NCBI RefSeq assembly: GCF_015767245.1
Contig: NZ_JADOTV010000021.1
Span: 1,604 to 65,603, forward strand
DNA length: 64,000 nt
Direction: 5' to 3'
Origin: Aureivirga sp. CE67
GTDB taxonomy: Bacteria; Bacteroidota; Bacteroidia; Flavobacteriales; Flavobacteriaceae
This document shows positions 33,558-43,248 of this stretch, one piece after another. Position 1 is the first letter of the stretch. Every line of letters begins with the position of its first letter. The translations under genes and the position numbers were made by a program. The notes under the pieces were generated by a model. It did no database searches, had not been told where the DNA came from, and was given only the letters and a program-made list of their open reading frames with translations.

Positions 33558-33797
33558 TTATTTCAACCACCATTTTTCTTCGTCAGGTAAAGATTCTTCC
33601 ATCTTTTTCATTTTTGATTTCTTGATTGATTTATATTCTTTCACCCAAGAATCTAATTTTAAAGCTAAAACAATCATTACTGCACCGAAAGCAGCTCCAT
33701 TTGAATCTCCATATGAAGTGAATCCATCAACGATATTCCTTGTAAAAATGAAAACTCCTAAAAGAAGTAAAGTGATTTTAGTATTAAATATTTTCAT
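33558..33797 (-). CDS. Small membrane protein
   Basis: A 79-residue protein with two hydrophobic segments (ITLLLLGVFIFTR and GAAFGAVMIVLALKL) and a basic, lysine-rich tail (KSIKKSKMKKMEE). The start overlaps the stop of the lipoprotein gene upstream by 14 bp, so it is likely translated with it. No family is recognised. Confidence 0.65.
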   Translation of the reverse strand: MKIFNTKITLLLLGVFIFTRNIVDGFTSYGDSNGAAFGAVMIVLALKLDSWVKEYKSIKKSKMKKMEESLPDEEKWWLK

Positions 33798-34596
33798 AGT
33801 TTTTTATATTTATTATTTCATGTAATTCGATTCCTTTTTCAAAAGGCTCCTCAAGTTTTAAATAGATAAAATCTAAAGATTCCTTCGTGTTTTCTATAGG
33901 TAAAAGAGTTATATATAAATTCTTAATTCCATTTTGTTTAAAAACTTCCAATAATTTATTAATTTCTTCTGTTTTCGTACTAGAATCTGCAATTAACCTG
34001 AATTTCAAAAACTTTACAGCCTCTTTCTCTGTTCTATTTTGCACTTTTTGAATCCAAGAATCCATATCTTTTAAATCTATAAATTCATTTTCAACTTGAT
34101 ACATTTTTTTCTGTTTAAAAAAGGCATCATATTTTGTTTTACCAAAAATTATAGTTTCAAAAAGAGGATAGTTTTCAGGAATTTCAACGAATTTAAAAGC
34201 TGTTGTTTTCTTATATAAAACTGGAAACTCTACATCTATTTTAAAGTTACTTTTAAAATCTTTTAATGGCGTACAATCACTACGAATTCCAACATAATCT
34301 CCATAACCTTCAGGATTTGTCAAAAGAAGTTTATCTTCAACTAGTTTATAATCAAAAACTCCAGAACCACATTCAAATGGGAAACATAGCATTTTATCTT
34401 TTTTCGAAACCTTGCCTTCATCAGATTTAAAAATGGTATTTTTCCCCCAATAAGCAACGGAATCCTTAGAAATATCAACAGGATAATAAAAAGATTTTGG
34501 AGAATTTAAAGAAATAACATGCCAGTGTCCTGACACATCTTTTTCTTGACAAGAAATATTCAGAATAAATAAAAATATTAATATGTATTTTTTCAT
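33784..34596 (-). CDS. Hypothetical lipoprotein
   Basis: A 270-residue lipoprotein with a lipobox at C16 (FILNISC). The mature part begins KDVSGHWHVISLN, a start often seen in lipocalin-like or DUF-type secreted proteins, and includes two cysteines in CFPFECGSG. The C-terminal half ends with a NGIKNLYITLLPI segment. No known domain could be assigned. It is followed by the small membrane protein with 14-bp overlap, and lies 14 bp after the alkB stop. Confidence 0.65.
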   Translation of the reverse strand: MKKYILIFLFILNISCQEKDVSGHWHVISLNSPKSFYYPVDISKDSVAYWGKNTIFKSDEGKVSKKDKMLCFPFECGSGVFDYKLVEDKLLLTNPEGYGDYVGIRSDCTPLKDFKSNFKIDVEFPVLYKKTTAFKFVEIPENYPLFETIIFGKTKYDAFFKQKKMYQVENEFIDLKDMDSWIQKVQNRTEKEAVKFLKFRLIADSSTKTEEINKLLEVFKQNGIKNLYITLLPIENTKESLDFIYLKLEEPFEKGIELHEIINIKNYENI

Positions 34597-34610
34597 AGCT
34601 ATTTAAAAAA

Positions 34611-35213
34611 TCAAATATTCATCTGACGAAAAGTAAGACTAATTCTGGGTGTTTTTATTTTTTTTGTTGTCAAAATACTATGCTTCCAAAAATCTTGTGT
34701 TTCCCCTTTCATTTCTAGCAAATCACCATGATGTAATTCAAAAACGATTTTTTCTTTCGTTTCATTATGTCTAAAAGCAAATTTTCTACTTGCACCAAAA
34801 GAAAGCGAAGCAATAGAGCCACTTTTCTTCAATTCTTTTTCATCATCGCTGTGCCAAGAAACACCTTCTTCTCCTGTATGGTATAAATTCAATAGACAAG
34901 AATTATATTTCTGTTCTGTTTTCTCTTCAATGATTTTCTTTAATTCCAAAAGCAATTCATTCCATGGTAATGCTTGCCTTCTCAGATTAGAATACGTATA
35001 ATCTAAAGGCACATTTGCATACCAAGCCACTTTTCTTTTCGTAACAATATGTTTTCCGAAAATGATTGCTTCATCGTTTTTCCATTCAATTTCTTCCAAC
35101 AATCTTTTGAAATAATAATCGGATTCTATCCCATTGAAAATTACTCCAAAATAGTGAACAATTCCGTCTTCTGGCAACCAATTTTTCGTAGCATCTTCGT
35201 CAAAAAGTTTCAT
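34611..35213 (-). CDS. AlkB-like 2-oxoglutarate-dependent dioxygenase
   Basis: A 200-residue AlkB family enzyme. The iron ligands are H121 and D123 (SWHSDDEK) and H178 (WKHSI); the 2OG-binding arginines are R190 and R196 (TPRISLTFRQM). The length and the SLSFGASRKFAFRH segment match AlkB-type demethylases, which repair alkylated bases in DNA or RNA. The stop of rodA lies 6 bp upstream, so it is probably co-transcribed with the end of the cell-shape operon. Confidence 0.92.
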   Translation of the reverse strand: MKLFDEDATKNWLPEDGIVHYFGVIFNGIESDYYFKRLLEEIEWKNDEAIIFGKHIVTKRKVAWYANVPLDYTYSNLRRQALPWNELLLELKKIIEEKTEQKYNSCLLNLYHTGEEGVSWHSDDEKELKKSGSIASLSFGASRKFAFRHNETKEKIVFELHHGDLLEMKGETQDFWKHSILTTKKIKTPRISLTFRQMNI

Positions 35214-35219
35214 TTTATC

Positions 35220-36497
35220 TTACCAATCTAAAGTTCTATTTGCATCTAACCTTATAAAGATAAACAACAAAATAGTAAATGCCCAAAGAGACGAACCTCC
35301 ATAGCTAAAAAATGGTAAAGGAATTCCAACAGTTGGTAAAAGTTTAAGCACCATTCCGATATTAATTACAAAATGGAAAAAGAATATGGAGGCAATACTG
35401 TAACCGTAAATTCTACTAAATCTGGACTTCTGTCGTTCGGCAACAAATACAATTCTAAGTATAAATAATGCGAAAAGTAATACGACAAAAACACTTCCTA
35501 CAAATCCCCATTCTTCTCCAATAGTTACGAAAATAAAATCGGTATCTTGTTCTGGTACAAATCCTCCTTCTGTTCGATCTCCATTCAAAAATCCTTTTCC
35601 GAACATTCCTCCAGAAGCAATAGAAATTGCGGCTTGTCTTTGATTATAACCTTTTCCTTTATCATCCGTTTCTTTATTTAAAACAATATTAAAACGATCT
35701 CTATGTCTTTGTTTAAAAACATTATTAAAAATAAAAGTTACACTCAAAACATAAAGAGAAATCACTAGATAAGTTCCAATAATGGATGGTAAATTTCTTT
35801 TAAAAACTCTTCTTTTTTTCTTATATAAATAAAATATCAGCCCAGCAAAAGCGATAAAAATTGTAATCAATAAAGCAATATACCCGAAAGCTAGAGTAGC
35901 GATAAATAATAGAATAATTCCGATTCCTCCCGTAATATAATACGATGGTAAACCTTCTCTATAAAAAACAAAAAAGAAAGAAAGATAAACCAAAGCAGAA
36001 CCTGGATCTGGCTGTAAAGTAATCAAAATCACAGGAACTAAGATTACTAAAAAAGTTTGTAATTGGTATTTTAACTTACTAAAATCAAACTGTTTATCGG
36101 TAATTAACCTAGCAATTGCTAGAGCTGTAGCAGCTTTTGCAAACTCACTGGGTTGTAGGGTAAAACTTCCTATCTCGTACCAAGATGTGGCTCCTTTTAA
36201 GGTTTTACCAAAAACAAAAAGACCGATGAGGGTCAGCATCGAAATTAAGTAAAAGATACTGGCAAACTGTTCATAAAACTTAGATTCAATAAAAAGGATT
36301 ACCAAAATCAATGGAATACTTAAACCAAAAAAGATTAATTGTTTTCCATATTTTGTTGAAAAATTTAAAATCTCAGCATTTTCTTCTGGTGTTGATGCTG
36401 CATAAATATTAACCCAACCTATAAAGCATAAAGCGATATAGAATAGAATTAATAGCCAATCTATATTACTTATGATATTACTGCTCTTCGTTCTCAA
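35220..36497 (-). CDS. rodA: Rod-shape SEDS glycosyltransferase RodA
   Basis: A 425-residue SEDS protein with about ten transmembrane helices, including the family regions PDPGSALVYL, and the conserved end RLDANRTLDW. The segment GKGFLNGDRTEGGFVPEQDTDFIF is the typical large periplasmic loop. With PBP2 it polymerises peptidoglycan for side-wall growth. The start lies inside mrdA (20-bp overlap). Confidence 0.95.
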   Translation of the reverse strand: MRTKSSNIISNIDWLLILFYIALCFIGWVNIYAASTPEENAEILNFSTKYGKQLIFFGLSIPLILVILFIESKFYEQFASIFYLISMLTLIGLFVFGKTLKGATSWYEIGSFTLQPSEFAKAATALAIARLITDKQFDFSKLKYQLQTFLVILVPVILITLQPDPGSALVYLSFFFVFYREGLPSYYITGGIGIILLFIATLAFGYIALLITIFIAFAGLIFYLYKKKRRVFKRNLPSIIGTYLVISLYVLSVTFIFNNVFKQRHRDRFNIVLNKETDDKGKGYNQRQAAISIASGGMFGKGFLNGDRTEGGFVPEQDTDFIFVTIGEEWGFVGSVFVVLLFALFILRIVFVAERQKSRFSRIYGYSIASIFFFHFVINIGMVLKLLPTVGIPLPFFSYGGSSLWAFTILLFIFIRLDANRTLDW

Positions 36498-38361
36498 CCT
36501 CTAAAAGTTTTTTTCTTTTATTATACTCTTCTTCTAAGCTCGTATTGTACATTCTGTCTTCTATCCAAGTTCTCTTCACCTCTCCTGTCAGATATTTTTC
36601 AATCATCAGACTTGTAATTGGCGCAGCAATATTAGAACCAAAACCTCCATTTTCAACATATACTGCAATGGCGATTTTCGGATTATCTTTTGGAGCAAAA
36701 GCAACTAAAATCGAGTGATCTTCTAGTTTTACTTTTTTTCCTTCTACTCGAATAAAGTTTTCTACCGTTCCAGTTTTTCCACAAATCTCGATTCCTTCAA
36801 TTTTAGAAGCTCTGGCTGTTCCATTTTCAAAAGTTTCTAACATTCCTTCTACTACAGGATCAAAATGTACTGCATCTACAGTTGTATATTTTTTCTCTAC
36901 AAAGTTTGGATTCTCAATGTCTTCATTGTTGATTTTTTTCAAGATATGAGGTGTATAATAAAAACCTCTATTTGCAACAATCGCTGTAAGATTTGCAAGC
37001 TGAATTGGTGTTACTAAAATCTCTCCTTGTCCAATTGCATTTGAAATTGTCGTTACAGCTTTCCAGTTTTTAAGTGGATAATATCTATTGTAATAAGAAG
37101 CATCTGGAATCAATCCTTTTTGCCCAACTGTCAGATCATTTCCAAGATATTTTCCTAATCCAAAACTTTTCACATGCTCACTCCAAGCATTCATTCCTTC
37201 TTGAGCTGTTGGATAATTTTCAATAATTCTTCGATAAGTATTCGAGAAGTAACTATTACAAGACTTTGCAATTCCTTTTTCCAGACGAATCGGATATCCT
37301 ACAATCCCACAGTGACATTTCATAAATTCGTTTGGTCTTCCTCCATATCGATATCCATGATAGCATTTAAATCCTGTTTCTGTTGTGATTACTCCTTCTT
37401 GCAAACCAATTAAACCATTTACAATTTTAAATGGAGAACCAGGCGCATAAGTTGCTTGCAGTCCTCTATCAAACATTGGTTTATTTTCTTGATCTCCGAA
37501 TAGTTTTGGCGAGTTTTTCGATCTTTCTCTACCAATCATCAAATTTGGATTATACGTTGGTGTAGAAATCATCGTCAATATTTCCCCTGTTTTTGGTTCA
37601 ATTGCAATAATTCCTCCTCTTTTTCCTTGCATCAGAGCTTCTCCATATTTTTGAAGTTCGATGTCAAGAGTTATGGCCAAATCTTTTCCAGGAATTGCTA
37701 AAGTATCATAGACTCCTCCTTTAAAAGAACCGATGATTTTATTATGTTTATTTGTCTTAAAATATTTTACTCCTTTTCTTCCTCGAAGTTCTTTTTCGTA
37801 ATATTTTTCGATACCAGCAAAACCGATATTATCTCCTAATTGATAATATGGTTTTACGTCCATAATTTCTTTATTTACTTCACTTAAATATCCTAAAACA
37901 TTTGCAGCTGAATTAATTGGATATTCACGAAGCATATTTTTTTGGATAAAAAACCCATTGAATTTGTGCATTTTTTCCTGCAATGCAGCATAATCTTCTT
38001 TAGAAACCTGTGGAAGGAAAACGGAAGATTTTCGCAGTGAATATTTTTTCGCTCTTTCAAGGTTTTTGATAAATAGTTCTTTGTCTATTTTTAATAAAGT
38101 ACAAAGTTCTAAAGTATCAATTTCTTTTACCTCACGAGGAATCACCCTAATATCATAAGAAGGCTGATTTGCTACCAAAAGCTTATTATTTCGATCATAT
38201 ATATAACCTCTCTCCGGAATTTGTTGTACAACTTTCGTAGAAGAATTACTAAAAGGCGAAAGTTGATAACTATTATCCGTAAGTTGTAAATAAGACAATC
38301 TGGCTATAAAAGCCAAAGTAGCCAATACAACAAAAGAGATTAATAAAATCTGTCTTTTCAT
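36478..38361 (-). CDS. mrdA: Penicillin-binding protein 2
   Basis: A 627-residue class B PBP. An N-terminal anchor helix precedes the dimerisation/pedestal domain (PERGYIYDRNNKLLVANQ). The transpeptidase motifs are SPFK (SxxK, near residue 307), SCN (SxN) and KTGT (near 525). It cross-links peptidoglycan with RodA on the periplasmic side. Length is normal. Its start lies immediately after the mreD stop, and its 3' end overlaps rodA by 20 bp. Confidence 0.95.
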   Translation of the reverse strand: MKRQILLISFVVLATLAFIARLSYLQLTDNSYQLSPFSNSSTKVVQQIPERGYIYDRNNKLLVANQPSYDIRVIPREVKEIDTLELCTLLKIDKELFIKNLERAKKYSLRKSSVFLPQVSKEDYAALQEKMHKFNGFFIQKNMLREYPINSAANVLGYLSEVNKEIMDVKPYYQLGDNIGFAGIEKYYEKELRGRKGVKYFKTNKHNKIIGSFKGGVYDTLAIPGKDLAITLDIELQKYGEALMQGKRGGIIAIEPKTGEILTMISTPTYNPNLMIGRERSKNSPKLFGDQENKPMFDRGLQATYAPGSPFKIVNGLIGLQEGVITTETGFKCYHGYRYGGRPNEFMKCHCGIVGYPIRLEKGIAKSCNSYFSNTYRRIIENYPTAQEGMNAWSEHVKSFGLGKYLGNDLTVGQKGLIPDASYYNRYYPLKNWKAVTTISNAIGQGEILVTPIQLANLTAIVANRGFYYTPHILKKINNEDIENPNFVEKKYTTVDAVHFDPVVEGMLETFENGTARASKIEGIEICGKTGTVENFIRVEGKKVKLEDHSILVAFAPKDNPKIAIAVYVENGGFGSNIAAPITSLMIEKYLTGEVKRTWIEDRMYNTSLEEEYNKRKKLLEVENEEQ

Positions 38362-38868
38362 TTATTTTTTCTTTTCAAATAATAAAACGCTAAATACTAA
38401 AAGAATCGTTGTAACAATACTTGAAACAATTACTTTAAACAATGTATCTAAGAAATTGTGAAAAGTAAAATTGCTCAATAAATAAAAGGTAAATTGATGA
38501 ATAAAAGTCAAAATACCTACATAAGAAATAAGTTTTCCGATGGCTAAATTTCGAGGATTGAATAATGCATAATCATATTCTCTACTTCCATGGATAAACT
38601 TAATGATGTAAATTCTAAGATATGCTATCAATAACATTGCCGCAGCGTTCACACCTCCAGAATTTGAGAAAAAATCGATAAAAAGTCCTAATAAAAAACT
38701 AGAAACTAACACCACCGTTCTCTCTCTCCTAATCGGGAAAAGTATAATAAATAAAATATAAATAGCAGGGTTTATAAATCCTAAAAAATTAAAAGAATTG
38801 AATACTAAAACCTGTAATAGTATTAAAACAAAAAAACGTAATACGTTCGATATTATAAGATTATTCAT
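38362..38868 (-). CDS. mreD: Rod shape-determining protein MreD
   Basis: A 168-residue membrane protein with about five hydrophobic segments in the position of mreD between mreC and mrdA. The sequence is weakly conserved, as usual for MreD, so the call rests partly on synteny; GFINPAIYILFIILFPIRRE is typical. It overlaps mreC by 8 bp. Confidence 0.9.
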   Translation of the reverse strand: MNNLIISNVLRFFVLILLQVLVFNSFNFLGFINPAIYILFIILFPIRRERTVVLVSSFLLGLFIDFFSNSGGVNAAAMLLIAYLRIYIIKFIHGSREYDYALFNPRNLAIGKLISYVGILTFIHQFTFYLLSNFTFHNFLDTLFKVIVSSIVTTILLVFSVLLFEKKK

Positions 38869-39688
38869 TATTATTTTCCTCCTCCAATTTTTCTAGTTCT
38901 TCCTTATTCAAATTTGTTACCACTTCTACATAACTCAAAGCACTCATATCGTTGAACAAAGCAATATCGATATTTTCGTACTTGTTATTATCATATTTAA
39001 AATCTGAAATTACACCAATTGGAATTCCTTCTGGAAAAAGAAGTGATTTCCCTCCTGTTGTAATCGTATCTCCGATTTTAAAAACTGCCTGTCTTGGAAT
39101 ATCCGTAAGTTGTGCGATTTTATAATCTTCTCCGTCCCATAATAACGTTCCATAATGCAAACTATTTTTAAGCTTTGCATGAATTCTTGAGTTTTTATTC
39201 AAGACAGAAAGAACAGTGGAATGTTCTGCACCAACTTCTTTGGTAATTCCAATTACTCCTACACTATTAATCACACCCATATCTTCTCTAATTCCCTGAT
39301 TTCTTCCCTTATTAATAGTCAGAATATTATTACGCTTTGTATATTGGTTATTTACAATTTTAGCAACTGTATATTTATACTCTTGATAATAAATTGAATC
39401 TCTTATAGTAAAACTTGTAGTGTCTTTTTCTGAAGTAATTCGAGCAATTATATTTTTTAATCTAGCATTTTCGTTTGCTAAATTTTCATTTTCTTCTTTC
39501 AATACAAAGAATTCTTGGATCGAAGCAGTTTGCTCATAAACTCCTCCTGTAATTGCATTCGCAGAATTCACAAAATGACTTTTGTGATACGAATGACTTT
39601 GTATTGTAAATAAAAGCGCTAAACATTCCAAGAATGCAAAAATTAGAAAAAATTTGTATTTCTGTAAAATGTAAATTATAAAGCGCAT
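38861..39688 (-). CDS. mreC: Rod shape-determining protein MreC
   Basis: A 275-residue MreC: cytoplasmic start, one transmembrane helix (about 13-30), a coiled coil (ENENLANENARLKNIIARI) and a beta-rich periplasmic domain with the motifs INSVGVIGITKEVG and LSVLNKNSRIHAKL. The C-terminus (about residues 264-275) is acidic. It links PBP2/RodA to MreB. The preceding spacer to mreB is 201 bp and contains a hairpin. Confidence 0.93.
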   Translation of the reverse strand: MRFIIYILQKYKFFLIFAFLECLALLFTIQSHSYHKSHFVNSANAITGGVYEQTASIQEFFVLKEENENLANENARLKNIIARITSEKDTTSFTIRDSIYYQEYKYTVAKIVNNQYTKRNNILTINKGRNQGIREDMGVINSVGVIGITKEVGAEHSTVLSVLNKNSRIHAKLKNSLHYGTLLWDGEDYKIAQLTDIPRQAVFKIGDTITTGGKSLLFPEGIPIGVISDFKYDNNKYENIDIALFNDMSALSYVEVVTNLNKEELEKLEEENNNE

Positions 39689-39786
39689 TTATTTATCAAA
39701 GGTATTTTTTAAGTTTTTGTATTATTTTGTTGAAGTAAATTAAACTTTTATCTCAAAATCAAAATTTCATCTAATATCTTTTGATG

Positions 39787-39840
39787 ATAAAGACTAAATT
39801 TTTCAGCATAGCTTTCTCAACTATGGTAAAAAATTTAGAC
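39787..39840 (-). terminator. Hairpin between mreB and mreC
   Basis: AGACTAAATTTTTC...CATAG pairs with CTATGGTAAAAAATTTAGAC, an imperfect long stem. It lies in the 201-bp mreB-mreC spacer. It could act as an attenuator or an RNA-processing hairpin, lowering expression of downstream genes relative to mreB. Confidence 0.5.
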
Positions 39841-39889
39841 CTTTCAGCAATGATGATTATTTGAAATAAAGCTTGAATCAAAAATTCAA

Positions 39890-40918
39890 TTATTTCATTA
39901 AAACATTCTTGTATTTTTCAATGTCTTTTAGAGCAACTCCTGTTCCACGAACTACTGCTCTTAAAGGATCTTCTGCTACATAAACTGGTAAATCTGTTTT
40001 TCTAGAAAGACGTTTGTCTAATCCTCTCAACATAGAACCTCCACCAGCTAAATAGATTCCTGTATTATAAATATCCGCAGCAAGTTCTGGCGGAGTTTGC
40101 GATAAAGTTTCCATTACAGCATCCTCAATTCTCAAAATAGATTTGTCTAATGCTTTTGCAATCTCACGATAAGAAACCTGTACCTGTTTTGGTTTTCCAC
40201 TTAATAAATCACGACCTTGAACTAAAATATCGTCTGGGATACTTTCTAAGTCTTCTGTTGCAGCACCAATTTGAAGTTTAATTTTCTCAGCCGTACGCTC
40301 TCCAACATAAAGGTTGTGTTGCGTTCTCATGTAATAAGAAATATCATTTGTAAATACATCTCCTGCTACTTTGATCGACTTATCACAAACAATTCCTCCA
40401 AGTGCAATAACAGCAATTTCGGTAGTTCCACCACCTATATCAATAATCATGTTTCCTTTTGGTTGCATAATATCGATTCCGATACCAATTGCAGCAGCCA
40501 TAGGCTCATGAATTAGGTAAACATCTTTAGCGTTCATTAACTCAGCAGAATTTGTTACGGCTTTTTTCTCCACCTCCGTGATTCCTGAAGGAATACAAAT
40601 TACCATACGTAATGAAGGTTTGATTAATCTTTTCTTGATTGTAGGAATATGTTTGATAAATTCCGTAATCATTTCTTTTGAAGCCTCAAAATCTGCAATT
40701 ACACCATCCTTTAGTGGACGAATGGTCTTGATATTCTCATGGGTTTTACCTTGCATCATACTAGCTTTCATACCGGTAGCAATAATCTTTCCTGAATTCC
40801 TATCTTTTGCTACGATGGACGGTGCATCTACAATCACCTTTCCGTTGTGTATAATAAGTGTATTAGCGGTACCTAAGTCAATTGCTATGTCTTCGGTCAT
40901 AAAGTCGAAAAAACCCAT
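39890..40918 (-). CDS. mreB: Rod shape-determining protein MreB
   Basis: A 342-residue actin homologue. The phosphate-1 loop is DLGTANTLI (near residue 16), phosphate-2 is DIGGGTTEIAVIA, and the adenosine loop is LAGGGSMLRGL. The N-terminal MGFFDFMTEDIAIDLGT is typical of flavobacterial MreB. It forms membrane-bound filaments that guide the elongation complex. A -7 box is at 40959-40966. Confidence 0.97.
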   Translation of the reverse strand: MGFFDFMTEDIAIDLGTANTLIIHNGKVIVDAPSIVAKDRNSGKIIATGMKASMMQGKTHENIKTIRPLKDGVIADFEASKEMITEFIKHIPTIKKRLIKPSLRMVICIPSGITEVEKKAVTNSAELMNAKDVYLIHEPMAAAIGIGIDIMQPKGNMIIDIGGGTTEIAVIALGGIVCDKSIKVAGDVFTNDISYYMRTQHNLYVGERTAEKIKLQIGAATEDLESIPDDILVQGRDLLSGKPKQVQVSYREIAKALDKSILRIEDAVMETLSQTPPELAADIYNTGIYLAGGGSMLRGLDKRLSRKTDLPVYVAEDPLRAVVRGTGVALKDIEKYKNVLMK

Positions 40919-40958
40919 AAAATTCTTTTAATTTATTTTGTTAAAAAACTGATGTTTG

Positions 40959-40966
40959 CAAATTTA
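40959..40966 (-). promoter_or_regulatory. TAAATTTG -7 box of mreB
   Basis: On the minus strand TAAATTTG fits TANNTTTG and ends 40 bp before the mreB start codon. A clear -33 TTG was not found. Confidence 0.5.
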
Positions 40967-41067
40967 ATAATTAATGAAGTAAATGAAACTTTTAACTCCT
41001 ATTTTTCCAAGCGTATTATGTTAAAAATCAAAGGAAAATTGTGTTAAAAGTTTCATTTCTCAATATT

Positions 41068-42597
41068 TTAGTGTTTAAAATGTCTTGTTCCTGTCGTTAC
41101 CATCGCCATTTCGTTTGCATCACAAAACTCGATTGATAACTTATCATTGATAGAACCTCCTGGTTGAATCACCGCTTTAATTCCATCATTGTTAGCGATT
41201 TCAACACAATCAGGGAATGGGAAGAAAGCATCACTTGCCATCACTGCTCCATTCAAATCAAAGTTGAAATGCTTCGCTTTTGCGATTGCTTGATTTAAAG
41301 CATCTACTCTAGAAGTTTGTCCAGTTCCACTCGCACATAATTGTTTTCCTTTTACTAAAACAATTGTGTTTGATTTTGTGTGTTTTCCAAGCTTAGAAGC
41401 GAATAATAAATCTTCGATTTCCTCTGCTGTTGGAGCAACTTTCGTTACAGTTGTTAAATCTTCTTTAGTATCTGTTTTAAGATCTTTATCTTGGAATAAA
41501 ACTCCATTTAAAGCAGTTCTGTACTGCGTTTCTGGTAATTCAATATCTTTTTGAACTAAGATAATTCTATTCTTCTTTCCTTTTAATACTTCTAATGCCT
41601 CTGCATCATATCCTGGAGCGATAACTACCTCACAGAATAATTTGTGAATTTCATTTGCAGTATCTAAATCGATTTTTGTGTTCGAAATTAAGATTCCTCC
41701 AAATGCAGAAGTAGGATCTCCAGCTAAAGCATCTACATATGCTTCTTTTACTGTTGCTCTTTGTGCAACTCCACAAGCGTTATTATGTTTTAAAATAGCA
41801 AAAGTTGGTGCGTCGTTTTTGAATTCTTGCATTAAGTTTACAGCAGCATCCACATCTAATAAATTGTTATACGAAAGCTCTTTTCCATGTAATTTATCAA
41901 ACATTTCTTCTAAGTTTCCAAAGAAATATCCTTTTTGGTGTGGATTCTCTCCGTAACGTAATTCTTTCGTTTCTCCGATACTTTCTTTAAAAGTTCTTAC
42001 AGTTCCATCATTCATATAGTTGAAGATTGCTGTATCATAGTGTGAAGAAACATTGAAAGCTTTTGCTGCAAATTGTTTACGTTGCTCTACAGAAGTCGTT
42101 CCTTCATTCTCAGAAATAACTTGTAAAAAGTCATCGTACTGATCCATTGAAGAAACACAAATTACATCTTTAAAGTTTTTAGCAGCTGCACGAATTAATG
42201 AAATTCCTCCGATATCAATTTTCTCGATGATATCTTGCTCTGGAGCTCCACTTGCAACTGTTTTTTCGAAAGGATATAAATCTACGATTACGATGTCAAT
42301 CTCAGGAATTTCGAATTCTTCGATTTGTGCAACATCTCCGTCGTTATCTCTTCTATTTAAAATTCCTCCGAAAACTTTTGGGTGTAAAGTTTTTACTCTT
42401 CCTCCTAAAATAGATGGGTAACTTGTTACGTCTTCTACTGCTACTACATCAATTCCTAAATCTTTGATAAAAGTTTCTGTTCCTCCAGTAGAATAAATTG
42501 TTACTCCTAATTCATTTAGTTTACGCACGATAGGCTCTAATCCATCTTTATGAAAAACAGATATTAATGCCGATTTTGCTTTTTTCAAATTGTTCAT
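41068..42597 (-). CDS. purH: Bifunctional AICAR transformylase / IMP cyclohydrolase
   Basis: A 509-residue PurH, catalysing the last two steps of IMP synthesis. The N-terminal IMP cyclohydrolase shows STGGTETFIKDLG and GGRVKTLHPKVFGGIL; the AICAR transformylase domain shows LRYGENPHQKGYF, KHNNACGVA and the closing DAFFPFPDCVEIA. Full length. It is transcribed leftwards towards mreB with 149 bp between, the usual flavobacterial order. Confidence 0.97.
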   Translation of the reverse strand: MNNLKKAKSALISVFHKDGLEPIVRKLNELGVTIYSTGGTETFIKDLGIDVVAVEDVTSYPSILGGRVKTLHPKVFGGILNRRDNDGDVAQIEEFEIPEIDIVIVDLYPFEKTVASGAPEQDIIEKIDIGGISLIRAAAKNFKDVICVSSMDQYDDFLQVISENEGTTSVEQRKQFAAKAFNVSSHYDTAIFNYMNDGTVRTFKESIGETKELRYGENPHQKGYFFGNLEEMFDKLHGKELSYNNLLDVDAAVNLMQEFKNDAPTFAILKHNNACGVAQRATVKEAYVDALAGDPTSAFGGILISNTKIDLDTANEIHKLFCEVVIAPGYDAEALEVLKGKKNRIILVQKDIELPETQYRTALNGVLFQDKDLKTDTKEDLTTVTKVAPTAEEIEDLLFASKLGKHTKSNTIVLVKGKQLCASGTGQTSRVDALNQAIAKAKHFNFDLNGAVMASDAFFPFPDCVEIANNDGIKAVIQPGGSINDKLSIEFCDANEMAMVTTGTRHFKH

Positions 42598-42619
42598 GTT
42601 GTTGTGTTGTGATTTTTCG

Positions 42620-42650
42620 CAAAGCTACTAATTATCACATGGTTTTACAA
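42620..42650 (-). promoter_or_regulatory. Flavobacterial-type promoter of purH
   Basis: On the minus strand TTG (42650-42648) and TAGCTTTG (42627-42620) are 20 bp apart, a good TTG/TANNTTTG match. The start codon follows 22 bp after the -7 box. Confidence 0.7.
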
Positions 42651-43081
42651 TAGAAAATTTAGGAATATTGAAGTTTATTTTTAAATAAAATTGAGAATAA
42701 TTGAAAAGTCGAAATTATTTGATATTTATTTTTCGATTTTAAACAAATACTGACCTAAAAACCTAGTTTATAAACCGTTTAAATTTTAAAAAATATTAAG
42801 TCAGTCTATACTAAAAACTGTGCCAAAAGGATTATAGTTTGTTTTCTAGGAAATCCATGAAATAAAATCTCAATTATAAAAAAATATAGTTTCAGTGTAA
42901 TCACAAGTTATTGAATTAAAAAAATGAATTATACCTGCCTTTTGTCTTAATTTTATTAAAAATAAATAATTATAAAAATTACAAATCTGTTTTTGGAAAT
43001 AGAAGTTTAAAAACTTGTTGAACTTGAAAAAATTAGTGGAACTATTTAGATTTATAAAGTTATATTTTATTTTTTTCAAAC
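42651..43081. other. AT-rich intergenic region
   Basis: About 430 bp between the purH promoter and the terminator at 43082. A 69-codon minus-strand frame at 42870-43079 is rich in Phe, Asn and Lys and reads like translated AT-rich DNA, so I do not call it. No RNA gene was recognised. Confidence 0.5.
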
Positions 43082-43131
43082 AAAAACCCCAGAATCAAAC
43101 TTTAAAAATTTAATTCTGGGGTTTTGTTTTT
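43082..43131. terminator. Strong bidirectional terminator hairpin
   Basis: AAAAACCCCAGAAT (43082-43095) pairs with ATTCTGGGGTTTT (43113-43125), followed by a T-run to about 43131. It borders the ~80-bp repeat at 43136. Confidence 0.85.
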
Positions 43132-43135
43132 TTGG

Positions 43136-43215
43136 CTTAGGGATTGCAGCGGCATCCTTTTTTGCTTTTTCATTCTGTTGCTTTTAGCAAAAAAGATATA
43201 GCGGAAAGCCCGACC
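43136..43215. repeat. Interspersed 80-bp repeat, copy 1
   Basis: Starts TTAGGGATTGCAGCGGCATC and ends AGCGGAAAGCCCGACC, with an inner TTTTTTGC...GCAAAAAAG hairpin. A near-identical copy is at 55509-55590. Its structured ends and scattered position mark a family of interspersed elements. No coding potential. Confidence 0.8.
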
Positions 43216-43248
43216 CGTTAGGGAAAGCTCCAAGTAAATAGTATATTT

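Noticed and set aside
42870-43079. Minus-strand 69-codon ORF
   Set aside because: Phe/Asn/Lys-rich translation of AT-rich spacer with no domain, signal or conserved look; treated as non-coding.
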